Below, piece by piece: positions 17,461 to 25,366 of a stretch of 64,000 nucleotides of DNA. The DNA is from PALSA-505 sp963699015 (GTDB lineage Bacteria; Actinomycetota; Actinomycetes; Streptosporangiales; Streptosporangiaceae), in assembly GCA_963699015.1 (NCBI GenBank), contig CAVOSX010000008.1, positions 496,001 to 560,000 of the forward strand. Reading direction: 5' to 3'. Position numbers and translations under genes: made by a program. The notes beneath the pieces were generated by a model that searched no databases, was not told the DNA's origin, and worked only from the letters and a program-made list of their open reading frames with translations. Each line of letters opens with the position of its first letter. The stretch's first letter is position 1.

Positions 17461-17524
17461 AGGGCGCCGACAGCCAGGACCAGGAGCGCTCCCCCGCGGG
17501 CCCGGCGGGAAGCTCGATGGCTAG
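17461..17524 (+). pseudogene. Last codons of a decayed tyrosine integrase gene (copy C)
   Basis: The sequence encodes APTARTRSA and then diverges, ending CTCGATGGCTAG. This matches the last 20 codons of the integrase remnants at 19430-19844 (VPTAKTKNALKRLGG) and 21958-22120. The rest of the gene is absent. A GTTGCTGTAC site overlaps the region just after the stop codon, as in the other copies. Confidence 0.55.
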
Positions 17525-17581
17525 CGTTGCTGTACGGAAGCCAGAAAGAACCGATCCGGCGTTCGAAACCGGCCCTTGACG

Positions 17582-17622
17582 TGGAGCTGAGTGGATTCGA
17601 ACCTCTGACCCCCTCGATGCGA
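17582..17622 (-). repeat. tRNA-Ala 3'-half copy C (attachment-site remnant)
   Basis: It is 41 bases matching the 3' half of the intact tRNA-Ala with two compensating changes in the T-stem (G/T and C/T). Arm-like sites lie at 17526-17535 on the left and at 17707-17716 and 17722-17729 on the right. Confidence 0.85.
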
Positions 17623-17769
17623 ACTCTTGGCAGCGTGGTCGTTCGGGGTCGATAGGGCAGGTCACTGGTTGGCGGCAGTCGGCCGGAGGCATTCCCGATC
17701 GCTCGCGTTGCTGTACTTCTCTGCTGTACTGCGTTTGGCTTCGTCGCTGTGCGGCACTGTCCAACGCCG

Positions 17770-17821
17770 CGGATTAAGAGCTTGAGCGGGTGAGTTCATC
17801 GGGTTCATGCGCGTTCACACC
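17770..17821. repeat. Direct repeat, right copy
   Basis: Second copy of the 17407-17460 repeat (GGATTAAGAGCTTGAGCGG). Its position on the far side of attachment copy C suggests a duplicated element end. Confidence 0.75.
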
Positions 17822-18126
17822 GCAGCTCAGATCGCATGTGCGTACTCTGGGGAACCGCGCCGGACGGCGGTGAACTGCAACCTGGATTGCAACGCCAGGC
17901 TTCAGCTACGGATTATGGGTGATCCTCTCGATGCGAAATACCGGCCTGTGGTTGGTGAAGGTCGCTGATGGTGATCCGGCGGTCGGCTGGAATCAATCAT
18001 GTGCCCTCGGTGCTGTGTTGCTCCTGCCGATTCATACTGCACAAAGAACACCGCCAACGCTTCGCATTAAGGAAGGCCAATGGTCAGTCAGGCAGAAGCG
18101 CCCCCTAACGAATGGCTACTGTCGTG
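17822..18126. other. Region without a recognised gene
   Basis: Nothing beyond short unsupported frames is seen between the right direct repeat and the secreted-protein gene. Confidence 0.35.
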
Positions 18127-18858
18127 CTAGGGCATCTGCTGATAGGTATCGAACAGGTCGTCATTTACTATGTAGGCGAGCCCGTTGCTGTTCAGCTGCA
18201 GGGTGTGGGTGAGCCGCTTCGATGTATACGACCAGCCCAGGGGCAGGTTCAGCAGGCCGGCCAGCCGGGACAAATCCCGGTAATGAAGCTTCTTGTCCAC
18301 GATCTGCGAGTAGGACTGCATCACGTAGACGTGGCCGTCCGGGTCCGTCAGCTCGAAGATCGGCTTCCCTGCGTCGTACGTCCAGATGGTGTCCCGCTTT
18401 ACCTGATTGACAACATAGGGCTGCTCTCCGACGGTCGGCTGCCCGGCTTGCGTCGTCAGCGTCCCGTCCAGCCCCATCTCGATACCGCCGAAGGTGAACG
18501 TCTTACCGGTGCTGGTCGCCGATCCGGTCGACTGGATCTGGTCGAGTACCCAGTGCCTGGGCCCGTTCAGCTGGGCTTTCTGAGACCCGAACTCCTGGTC
18601 GACCTTGGCTTCGGTCAGCTTGTTCCATTTGCCCGGCGGGCAATGATTGAAGCCCAGGGTGTTGTAAATGTAGCTTGTTACGGTCGATCCATCCTGCACC
18701 GAGGGAATGACCTCGCAATAGCGGTCGTTGCGCAGCCCCTGCTTCGCCGACGATGTGGACTGGGGGCTCGCGAAGGCTGAACCAGCGGTAGAGACCAGCG
18801 TAGCCGTGGCGAGAAAGACGGCAGTCATGATTCCTATACAGCGAGTATGCGTTTTCAT
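18127..18858 (-). CDS. Secreted protein of unknown function
   Basis: The 243-residue protein begins with a Sec signal peptide (MKTHTRCIGIM, TAVFLATATLVSTAGSAFAS). The mature part contains NDRYCEVIPS, YNTLGFNHCPPGKW, LNGPRHWVLDQI, FGGIEMGLDGTL, ELTDPDGHVYVMQSYSQ and GWSYTSKRL. I know this pattern from a conserved but uncharacterised exported actinobacterial family. Two Cys may form a disulfide. The frame is open upstream, but AAAGGGA before the ATG at 18858 and the signal peptide fix the start. It ends near the left side of the accessory region's core. Confidence 0.7.
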   Translation of the reverse strand: MKTHTRCIGIMTAVFLATATLVSTAGSAFASPQSTSSAKQGLRNDRYCEVIPSVQDGSTVTSYIYNTLGFNHCPPGKWNKLTEAKVDQEFGSQKAQLNGPRHWVLDQIQSTGSATSTGKTFTFGGIEMGLDGTLTTQAGQPTVGEQPYVVNQVKRDTIWTYDAGKPIFELTDPDGHVYVMQSYSQIVDKKLHYRDLSRLAGLLNLPLGWSYTSKRLTHTLQLNSNGLAYIVNDDLFDTYQQMP

Positions 18859-18897
18859 TGTTATCCCTTTCTGAGTGGTTCCCGATGAGGTCGCCCT

Positions 18898-19002
18898 GGG
18901 ACAGCCGACCAGCACGACTGCCATCAGCAGCCGGACGGCGAGGACCGCGAAACGATGCCGGACGCTGGACCGCGCCAGCTTGTAGAGCACACCTGTGATG
19001 AC
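18898..19002 (-). pseudogene. Possible remnant of an MMPL-type transporter N-terminus
   Basis: Upstream of the secreted-protein gene and in the same frame, the sequence reads GVLYKLARSSVRHRFAVLAV and RLLMAVVLVG. That resembles the start of MMPL/RND transporters (a LYxLxRxxxRRxxxVL helix). Nothing of the rest of such a protein is present. It may be a chance hydrophobic stretch. Confidence 0.25.
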
Positions 19003-19429
19003 CGGTCTTCCCCTCTCTCTCCCAGCGGCCACCGCCGCCACACGGGCCTTACGCCAACGTGCCGGGCGGCCGTGACCAGCCACAAGAGGGGGATCCCGAG
19101 GGTTTCCCCTACGGTTTTCCAGGAACGGGTCACTTCTAGGGCCCGGCCGTCGTGCTGAGTCTGGTGCCGCGAGGTCTGGTGCCGCGAGACGACGGACGAG
19201 TTCAAGACTCCGGTCCCGTGCGCGCTAGTAGTCCTAACCTGCGCCATTGTGGAATGGCAGGGACCGGCCGGGCCTATCGTCCTAAGAGTTCACTGTCAAT
19301 TTAGCTTGTGGTCGCATATCCTGAAGCCGCTACGGTACTGCGCTGCCCCATCTACCAGCTTTGGGCGATCGAGCCCGGTGCCCTGTCGTTCTCCACCGAG
19401 TCTGGCTCCAGTGGGCAGGCGGCCAGCTC
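19003..19429. other. Region without a recognised intact gene
   Basis: It presumably contains the upstream part of the decayed integrase at its right end. I can support nothing else. Confidence 0.3.
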
Positions 19430-19844
19430 CACCACCGCGAACCAAGACCCGGGCTCTACAGCTGTTCTCCCGCTGTCAGATAACTGCCTGACAGCGCTCA
19501 GGTTGCGCGCCGAACGGCAGGCTGCTGAACAAGAGCCGCGCTACAGGCGCATGGCAGGACCCAGAATTCGTATTCACCAGCATCAACGGCACGCCTATGA
19601 TCCGCGCAACTTTGCCCGGCAGTTCGCTGTTCGGTGCCGGAAAGCAGGAATCCGGCGTATCAGGGTCCACGACACGCGGCGTACGTGCGGGTCGCTCCTG
19701 ATCGCGCTCGATGTGCACCTCTGGGTGGCGATGCAGATTCTCCGGCATAGCCAGATCACCATGACAATGGAGATCTCTAGCGAGGTGCCGACAGCCAAGA
19801 CCAAGAACGCTCTCAAGCGGCTGGGCGGGCGGCTCGATGGCTAG
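19430..19844 (+). pseudogene. Tyrosine integrase, C-terminal half, frameshifted (copy D)
   Basis: Pieces of one integrase are spread over different frames: STAVLPLSDNCLTALRLRAE, then WQDPEFVFTSINGTP, then DPRNFARQFAVRCRKAGIRR, VHDTRRTCGSLLIALDVH, ILRHSQITMTMEISSEVP. A one-base loss near 19596 separates the second and third. The catalytic HxxR (HDTR) and RH boxes are visible. The position where the family has its catalytic Tyr (MEVYS) reads MEISS, so the nucleophile is lost. The N-terminal half is missing. The gene ends 77 bases before attachment copy D. Confidence 0.8.
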
Positions 19845-19920
19845 GGTTGCTGTACTTTCGTGCTGTACCGAGACTGAAAAAAGAGCCGGTCCAACATTCG
19901 AAACCGGTCCTTTACCTGGG

Positions 19921-19961
19921 TGGAGCTGAGAGGATTCGAACCCCTGACCCCCTCGATGCGA
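19921..19961 (-). repeat. tRNA-Ala 3'-half copy D (attachment-site remnant)
   Basis: It is 41 bases differing from the intact tRNA 3' half at one position (G to A). Arm-like sites flank it at 19846-19855 and 19861-19868 on the left, and at 20047-20056 and 20062-20069 on the right. Confidence 0.88.
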
Positions 19962-20262
19962 ACTCTCGGCAGCAAGGTCGTTCACGGTCATTGAGGCAAG
20001 TCAGCGGGTCGCTAGAGGTCCTTCGGAGCCGCTGGCGGTCCAGCACGTTGCTGTACTCCGCTGCTGTACGTTCCAAGTCCGACTGGTGAGGTGGCCCGGC
20101 CTCAGCTTCCGCTCTCAGGCCGGGCATATGCCAAGTTGGTGCGGATCCTGCGAGCGTGGTGCGCCGTCACCGCTCGCGGCTGCTGGCTGGTGGTCGCTGC
20201 TGTTGCTGTCGAGCACCACAGCAGTGCAAATCCCGCTCGCTAACGCAGTTCCCCAGCCACGT

Positions 20263-21753
20263 CTACACGCCGGTTTGGGCGGTCAGCCGCCCCGAGTTGA
20301 CGGCCTCGGTGAAGGCTCGGTAGTCGCGTTCGTTCTGGTCGGCGTAGGCGGCGGAGAACTCGGCGATAGCCCGGTCGAACATGTCGCCCTGGCCGAGGTA
20401 GGACGCGATCGCGATCCGGTCGCCCCACCGGGCGTGCGCCCGAGCCAGCGTCGCCCCGCAAAACCGCGCGTATTGCGCGGCGCCAGGCATGGGCAGCTGT
20501 TCCACGTCCGCGCTGCCCTTCCAGTCGTGGAACTGGCGCACGTAGTAATCCCGGGTCACCCCGTCCAGGCCCTTGATCCGCTGCCAGCCCAGGAAGATGT
20601 CGGTCGCCGCTTGCATCAGTCGCTGGCCCATCACCACACGCTGCCCGTGATGCGGGAACGTGCTGGCACCCGCATACGGTTCCAGCACCGAGGCCTGCGC
20701 CTCCTTGACTTGCAGGAACAACGGGTCGTCTTCGTCGCGGCCGGTGAACAGCAGGATGTAGCAGCGGGTGCCGACGCTGCCCACGCCCACCACCTTGCGC
20801 GCCGCGTGGACGTAGCCGAACTCCTCCAGCGGATGACCCTGGTGGCCCAGCGTCCGCCGGTAGGAGGCGAGCAGCTTCTTGATCAGCGGCGCCGGATCCT
20901 CCCACTCGGTCCCGGGCACGATCAGGTCCTCGATCGGGGTGATCAGCGGCGGGTCAGCCACGATGCGCAGCTCACCATCGACCTCGGCCGCCCGCCTGGC
21001 CAGCACCCGGGTGCTGTCACGGGTGTAGGCCTTGGCCACATGCTTTTCCGCCCGCCGCGCCGACTTCTTGTCCAGCCGCTTGAGGCGGACCTGCTGGCGG
21101 ACCATCTTCAGCAAAACGTCGGCGTCCAGCTGGTCATACCACGCGCCCAGCGTCGGCATGCCGGCCGCCCGGCGCATCCGCTCCCGGTACTCCCGCACCC
21201 CGGCGGTGACGATCGCTTGCCGGTTATCGGGGGAAAAGCCGCGGAAGCGGCCCAGGATCTCGAAGCTGGCCGCCATCCGCTTGACGTCCCACTCCCACGG
21301 GCCGGGCAGCGTCTCGTCGAAATCGTTGATGTCGAAGATCAGCTGCCGCTCCGGGGTGCCGAACACCCCGAAGTTCGACAGGTGCGCATCCCCGCACAGC
21401 TGCACGGTGATCCCCGACACCGGGGTGGCCGCCAGGTCGGCCGACATGATCGCCGCCGCCCCCCGATAGAAGGTGAACGGCGAGACCAGCATCCGCCCAT
21501 ACCGGATCGGCACCAGCTCCGGCACCCGGGTCGCCGCCTGCTCCTCCAGCAGCGCCACCGGATCCGGCCGACCCGTCGCCGCCTCCCATCGGCCTTGCAC
21601 CGACCTCGGTGCCTCCCGGCGGGCCGCCCGGCCCCTGGCCACCCGCTGGTCAACCGTCAGATGCGCACGCCGCCACGACGACGCAAACGGCACCCCCTGC
21701 GCGCCATCATCGTCGGCCACCCCGGTTCTGGTGGGCCATGCGGTCATGGCCAT
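20263..21753 (-). CDS. DUF2252 domain-containing protein
   Basis: The protein of about 496 residues matches DUF2252 along its length: YGRMLVSPFTFYRGAAAIMS, CGDAHLSNFGVFGTPERQL, DINDFDETLPGPWEWDVKR, KVVGVGSVGTRCYI and LGWQRIKGLDG. The CGDAHLSNFG and DINDFDE motifs resemble the catalytic and metal loops of protein-kinase-like phosphotransferases, to which the family is thought to be distantly related. No substrate is known. The Met at 21753 has GGAGGG just upstream; another Met two codons on is equally possible. It is the cargo gene nearest the intact tRNA. Confidence 0.85.
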   Translation of the reverse strand: MAMTAWPTRTGVADDDGAQGVPFASSWRRAHLTVDQRVARGRAARREAPRSVQGRWEAATGRPDPVALLEEQAATRVPELVPIRYGRMLVSPFTFYRGAAAIMSADLAATPVSGITVQLCGDAHLSNFGVFGTPERQLIFDINDFDETLPGPWEWDVKRMAASFEILGRFRGFSPDNRQAIVTAGVREYRERMRRAAGMPTLGAWYDQLDADVLLKMVRQQVRLKRLDKKSARRAEKHVAKAYTRDSTRVLARRAAEVDGELRIVADPPLITPIEDLIVPGTEWEDPAPLIKKLLASYRRTLGHQGHPLEEFGYVHAARKVVGVGSVGTRCYILLFTGRDEDDPLFLQVKEAQASVLEPYAGASTFPHHGQRVVMGQRLMQAATDIFLGWQRIKGLDGVTRDYYVRQFHDWKGSADVEQLPMPGAAQYARFCGATLARAHARWGDRIAIASYLGQGDMFDRAIAEFSAAYADQNERDYRAFTEAVNSGRLTAQTGV

Positions 21754-21957
21754 ACTCCCTCCAGCCATATCGTCTCCCCGGTGGGCCGTGACCTCTGCAA
21801 GGCCCGCCGCATGAACCGTTCGCTGGCAGTTTCCGCTCCCGCAATCTTGCTTACACCAGCGCAAGCCCGCCCGCCAGGGCAGCCGGTGCCAGCTCGACAT
21901 CATTCAGCCGGGCGGGCACGGCTGCCTCTGCCGGTAGCTATCCCCGCCAGGCCTGGC

Positions 21958-22120
21958 GCACGTGCGCCTCGCTCCTGGTCGCCCTCGACGTGCAACCCGG
22001 GTCGCCATGCAGATCCTTCGGCACAGCCGGATCGCCATGACGATGGAGGTCTATAGCCAGGTGCCGACAGCCAAGACCAGGAGCACTCTCAAGCAGCTCG
22101 GCAGGAAACGTGATGACTAG
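21958..22120 (+). pseudogene. Tyrosine integrase 3' end, frameshifted (copy E)
   Basis: The sequence encodes RTCASLLVALDV, then shifts frame and continues VAMQILRHSRIAMTMEVYSQ, VPTAKTRSTLKQLGRK and ends TAG at 22118-22120. This is the catalytic end of the same integrase type as at 19430-19844. The RH box and the nucleophile Tyr (EVYS) are kept here, but a base is lost near 22005 and the N-terminal part is missing. A GTTGCTGCAC site follows the stop, then the intact tRNA-Ala. Confidence 0.8.
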
Positions 22121-22196
22121 CGTTGCTGCACTTCGTGCTGTACGGCGACCGAAAGGGCGGTTCGGTGTTGAGCCAAGCCATTGACCTGGGGAAACG

Positions 22197-22270
22197 TGGA
22201 GCTGAGGGGATTCGAACCCCTGACCCCCTCGATGCGAACGAGGTGCGCTACCGGACTGCGCTACAGCCCC
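22197..22270 (-). tRNA. tRNA-Ala (anticodon CGC)
   Basis: All four arms fold: acceptor GGGGCTG/CAGCTCC with the G3:U70 pair that identifies alanine tRNAs, D-stem GCGC/GCGC, anticodon stem CCTCG/CGAGG with loop TTCGCAT (CGC at 22234-22236), and T-arm AGGGG-TTCGAAT-CCCCT. The discriminator is A and CCA is not encoded. It is the intact parent of four partial copies to the left and the presumed integration target. Confidence 0.97.
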
Positions 22271-22349
22271 AGACGAACGCCAGTCAGCGTAGCAAACAAT
22301 GGAGCTCACCCGCGCCGAGCCACCGGGCGCCCGGCGTCGGCCAGCCAGG

Positions 22350-23330
22350 CTAATCACCCACGGCGCGCCGCTCACTTTCCGCGTACTGGTCGTAGAGCTC
22401 GTCCCGTACTCGCTGGGAGATGTCGATGATCCGCGCCGTCTGCGCCTGTTCGCGCCGCGCCTGTTCGCGCTGCCTGGCCGCAGCTGCCTCCTGGGCCTCC
22501 CGGGCCCCCTGGGCCTCGCGGGCCTCCTGCAGGCGCTGCTGCTCGACGCGCTGCTCGGCGTGAGCGCGGATGAGCGCGCGCTCGGCATCGGCATGCCTGA
22601 TTTCGCGCAGCAACAGCATGTAGCCGCCCAGCATGGCGACCGGCGGTACGGCCACCCACCATGCGGCCAGACCGGTCACAGCGATACCGGTCGCGGCCAC
22701 CGCGAGCACGATGAGCATCATCAGCATCCGGCGCCGCGCGGACAGCATGCGCTGGCGCGTCCGCGGATCGGCCGGATCGGGTCCGGCTGACTCTCCCGGC
22801 TCATATCCGGACCGCTCGACCTCGTCCGCCCGACCCGCCTCGACCTCGTCCGAAAACCTAGCCGGGCGTGCGCCGGCGATCCGGCCTCTGCCAGCGGCGC
22901 GGCCTGTGTCAGCGGCGCGGCCTGTGTCAGCGGCGCGGCCCGCGTCAGGGGCCTGGCGTCGGCCGGCGTCCCGGCCTGTGTCAGCCGTCCGGCCTGTGTC
23001 AGCCGTCCGGCCTGTGTCAGCCGTCCGGCCTGTGTCAGCCGTCCGGCCGGTGTCAGCAATCCGGCTCGCGCCGGCATCGGAGTCGGTGTTGGCCTCAGGC
23101 ATGTGGACCTCCGCCCCGCCGGCGACGGCGCCGTCGGTAACCTCGACAGGTTTTTCGTCCGTGAGCTCGTCCGGCGATTCCGCGGCCTCCGGCGACTCAG
23201 CGACCTCCGGCGACTCCGGCTGGGACGACTTCGCCGCCTTGGGCCGTGACGAGTCCCGCTTGAGCCACCGGGGGACGAGCACGCCCGCCCAGATGGCGAT
23301 GATCGCCAGATAGAGGAACGCGCTGCTCAC
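22350..23330 (-). CDS. SepX/GlpR-like divisome membrane protein
   Basis: The 326-residue protein has an N-terminal membrane helix (AFLYLAIIAIWAGVLVPRWL), a long low-complexity linker with TADTGR-type repeats, and two adjacent membrane helices (MLMMLIVLAVAATGIAVTG, AWWVAVPPVAMLGGYMLLL). An Ala/Glu/Gln-rich coiled coil (residues about 250-310) closes it. The N-terminal helix ending VPRWL/VPMWL and the paired C-terminal helices match actinobacterial SepX/GlpR. Those proteins act in cell division with the gephyrin-like Glp, whose gene lies 2 kb upstream. The repeat-rich linker is unusual. Confidence 0.65.
   Translation of the reverse strand: MSSAFLYLAIIAIWAGVLVPRWLKRDSSRPKAAKSSQPESPEVAESPEAAESPDELTDEKPVEVTDGAVAGGAEVHMPEANTDSDAGASRIADTGRTADTGRTADTGRTADTGRTADTGRDAGRRQAPDAGRAADTGRAADTGRAAGRGRIAGARPARFSDEVEAGRADEVERSGYEPGESAGPDPADPRTRQRMLSARRRMLMMLIVLAVAATGIAVTGLAAWWVAVPPVAMLGGYMLLLREIRHADAERALIRAHAEQRVEQQRLQEAREAQGAREAQEAAAARQREQARREQAQTARIIDISQRVRDELYDQYAESERRAVGD
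22881..23058. repeat. 18-base tandem repeat within the SepX/GlpR-like gene
   Basis: Units of CGGCCTGTGTCAGCCGTC (and a variant ending GGCG) recur about eight times in two blocks, around 22893-22938 and 22973-23058. They encode TADTGR or AADTGR hexapeptides. The copies are nearly identical, which implies recent expansion. Confidence 0.9.
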
Positions 23331-23520
23331 CCGTCATCCCTCTCGCCGCGCCCGCGCAGCACCGGCCCGCGGACAGCGCAACCAGCGCTTCCGGGCCGGA
23401 TGCATGTGACGAGGATGGACGGCCCCACGTCACGCACGGTAAGGCCGTTGATCGCCGTTGACGAGCATCCGGCCCGGTGTGTCGTGAGATAGGGCCCGGA
23501 GCCTGTCCGGGCCCCGGACC

Positions 23521-24165
23521 TCAGCCGGTGCTCGAACGCTCCGCGGCCAGCGCGCTTCGCCATCGCGGCAACAGTCCGCCCGGGACATCTTCCACCGACA
23601 GCGCGTAGCAGAGATGATCACGCCACGCCCCGTCTATGTGCAGATGGCGACGCCGTATCCCCTCCTCGCGGAACCCGAGCTTCTCTACCACCCGTCGGCT
23701 GGCGTGGTTCTCCGGCCGGATGCTGGCCTCGACCCGGTGCAGCCCGACGACAAAGAAGCAGTGGTCAACGGCCATCGCGAGCGCGGTCGGGGTGACCCCG
23801 TGGCCGGCCCAGTCCTCGCCGACCCAGTAGCCCACCTGCGCGGTCCGCGCCGACCCCCAGATGATGCTGCCCACGGTGAGCTGCCCGACGAAACGTCCGT
23901 TGTAGGTGATCACCCACGGCAGCGCCTGGCCGCGCCGCGCCTCGCGCCGCATGGCACGGGCCATCGCGACGTAGGGTCCCAGGCCCGAGCGGTACAGCGG
24001 CGTCTCCGGGTTGGTCGGCTCCCAGGGCCGCAGCCAGGCAGCGTTCCGCACCCGCATGTCCCGCCAGGCGCGCGCGTCCCGCGCGCGAACCGGCCGCAAG
24101 CCGACCGAGGCACCGACCAGTCCAGGCTCGATCAGTGTGGCCGGCCACCCGCGCATTCGTGCCAC
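23521..24165 (-). CDS. GNAT family N-acetyltransferase, RimJ/RimL-like
   Basis: The 214-residue acetyltransferase has LRPVRARDARAWRDMRVRNA, VGQLTVGSIIW, AQVGYWVGEDWAGHGVTPTA (acetyl-CoA binding turn), and VEASIRPENHASRRVVEKLG. These are hallmarks of RimJ/RimL-type enzymes that acetylate protein N-termini or small amines. Its place between the molybdenum-cofactor genes and the division gene, on the same strand, is found in other actinomycetes. Confidence 0.88.
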   Translation of the reverse strand: MARMRGWPATLIEPGLVGASVGLRPVRARDARAWRDMRVRNAAWLRPWEPTNPETPLYRSGLGPYVAMARAMRREARRGQALPWVITYNGRFVGQLTVGSIIWGSARTAQVGYWVGEDWAGHGVTPTALAMAVDHCFFVVGLHRVEASIRPENHASRRVVEKLGFREEGIRRRHLHIDGAWRDHLCYALSVEDVPGGLLPRWRSALAAERSSTG

Positions 24166-24351
24166 GGTTCAATCTTCTCCCGGTTCAGGCGCGTGACGCC
24201 ACGCACTTACCATACGATTCTGCGACACATCCCTGATCGGGACCACATCGGCCGCGGGCGCCGGCCCGCTGGCGCCCGCTTCCGCGCCGCGTGACCTGCT
24301 TTGACCGCTTCACCGCCCCGGTCGGGGACGTGCTCGGAGCGGACCTGGTCG

Positions 24352-24843
24352 TCACGGGACTTCACCAGCAACGTGATCGCCGCCGTGCACCTGGTCGATG
24401 GCGTGCCCGAGCACGGGTGACAGGACAGTCATGCCGTCCCTCACCCCGCCTGTGGAGCCGGGCAGGTTGACGATGAGCGTTCGCCCGGCCAGCCCGGCGA
24501 GGCCGCGCGACAAGATCGCCGCGGGCACCCCGGCGGCGGCCCCGGCCGCGCGCACCGCCTCGGCGATCCCCGGTACCTCCCGGTCGACCACCCGCCGGGT
24601 CATCTCCGGCGTCAGGTCCCCCGGGGTGAGCCCGGTTCCGCCGGTGGTCACCACGAGGTCATAGCCGGCCGCGACCGCTTCCCTCAGTGCCGCCTCCACC
24701 GGCTCGCCGTCCGGGACCACCACCGGTCCGTCAACGGACTCGATTCCGGCCGACCGGAGCAACTCCACCAGCACCGGCCCGGAGCGATCCTCGTACACCC
24801 CGGCCGCGGCCCGGTTGGAGGCGGTGACGGCCAGCGCCCTCAC
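24352..24843 (-). CDS. mog: MogA/MoaB family molybdopterin adenylyltransferase
   Basis: The 163-residue protein activates molybdopterin by adenylation before metal insertion. The family motifs TTGGTGLTPGDLTPE (about residues 65-79) and NLPGSTGGVRDGM are complete. It follows moaC after 37 bases on the same strand as galU and glp, so the cofactor steps are clustered. MogA and MoaB cannot be told apart from sequence alone. Possible users of the cofactor in the window include the CO dehydrogenase at 49-53 kb. Confidence 0.88.
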   Translation of the reverse strand: MRALAVTASNRAAAGVYEDRSGPVLVELLRSAGIESVDGPVVVPDGEPVEAALREAVAAGYDLVVTTGGTGLTPGDLTPEMTRRVVDREVPGIAEAVRAAGAAAGVPAAILSRGLAGLAGRTLIVNLPGSTGGVRDGMTVLSPVLGHAIDQVHGGDHVAGEVP

Positions 24844-24880
24844 CGCGCCCGTCCCAGGTCCCGGCCTCCGGCCAGCGCCC

Positions 24881-25366
24881 TCATTGCGGCCGCCGCCACG
24901 GGCCCGACCTGCCGCCGGACTTCTCCTCCACCCGGACGCCGCTGATCACCGCGGCCGGGTCCACCGCCTTGATCATGTCGATCAGCGCGAGCGCCGCCAC
25001 GCTCACCGCGGTCAGCGCCTCCATCTCCACCCCGGTCCGGTCCGCGGTCCGCACCACGGCCGAGATGTCCACCCCGTCATCGGCCACGGTCAGCTCGACT
25101 GCCACCGAGTGCAAGCCGATCGGATGACATAGCGGGATGAGCTCGGGCGTGCGCTTCGCCCCCTGAATCCCGGCGATCCTGGCCACCGCGAGCGCGTCGC
25201 CCTTCGGTACCTCGCCCGCCCGCAGGGCGGCTACCGCATCAGCCGACAGCAGTACCCGCCCCGAGGCCCGCGCCGCCCGTACGGTGACGTCCTTCTGCGA
25301 CACATCGACCATCCGGGCCCGGCCGGCCTCGTCCAGGTGGCTGAGCTGACCGCGCGGGTGGCTCAC
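24881..25366 (-). CDS. moaC: Cyclic pyranopterin monophosphate synthase MoaC
   Basis: The 161-residue enzyme forms cyclic pyranopterin monophosphate in the first part of molybdenum-cofactor synthesis. LSHLDEAGRARMVDVSQK, IAGIQGAKRTPELIPLCHPI (with the catalytic Lys and the CHPI turn) and TGVEMEALTAVSVAAL are diagnostic. The start GTG overlaps the glp stop as GTGA, so the two are translationally coupled. MoaA is not in the window. Confidence 0.95.
   Translation of the reverse strand: MSHPRGQLSHLDEAGRARMVDVSQKDVTVRAARASGRVLLSADAVAALRAGEVPKGDALAVARIAGIQGAKRTPELIPLCHPIGLHSVAVELTVADDGVDISAVVRTADRTGVEMEALTAVSVAALALIDMIKAVDPAAVISGVRVEEKSGGRSGPWRRPQ

Noticed and set aside
3181..19961. Four additional tRNA genes
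   Set aside because: Each copy holds only the 3' half, starting in the anticodon loop, so none can form a tRNA.
20086..22056. 656-codon plus-strand open frame
   Set aside because: It is antisense to the DUF2252 gene, is Arg/Pro/His-rich without motifs, and only its end overlaps the integrase remnant in the wrong frame.
22881..23058. CRISPR-like array
   Set aside because: The repeat units are contiguous 18-mers without unique spacers and encode an in-frame protein linker.
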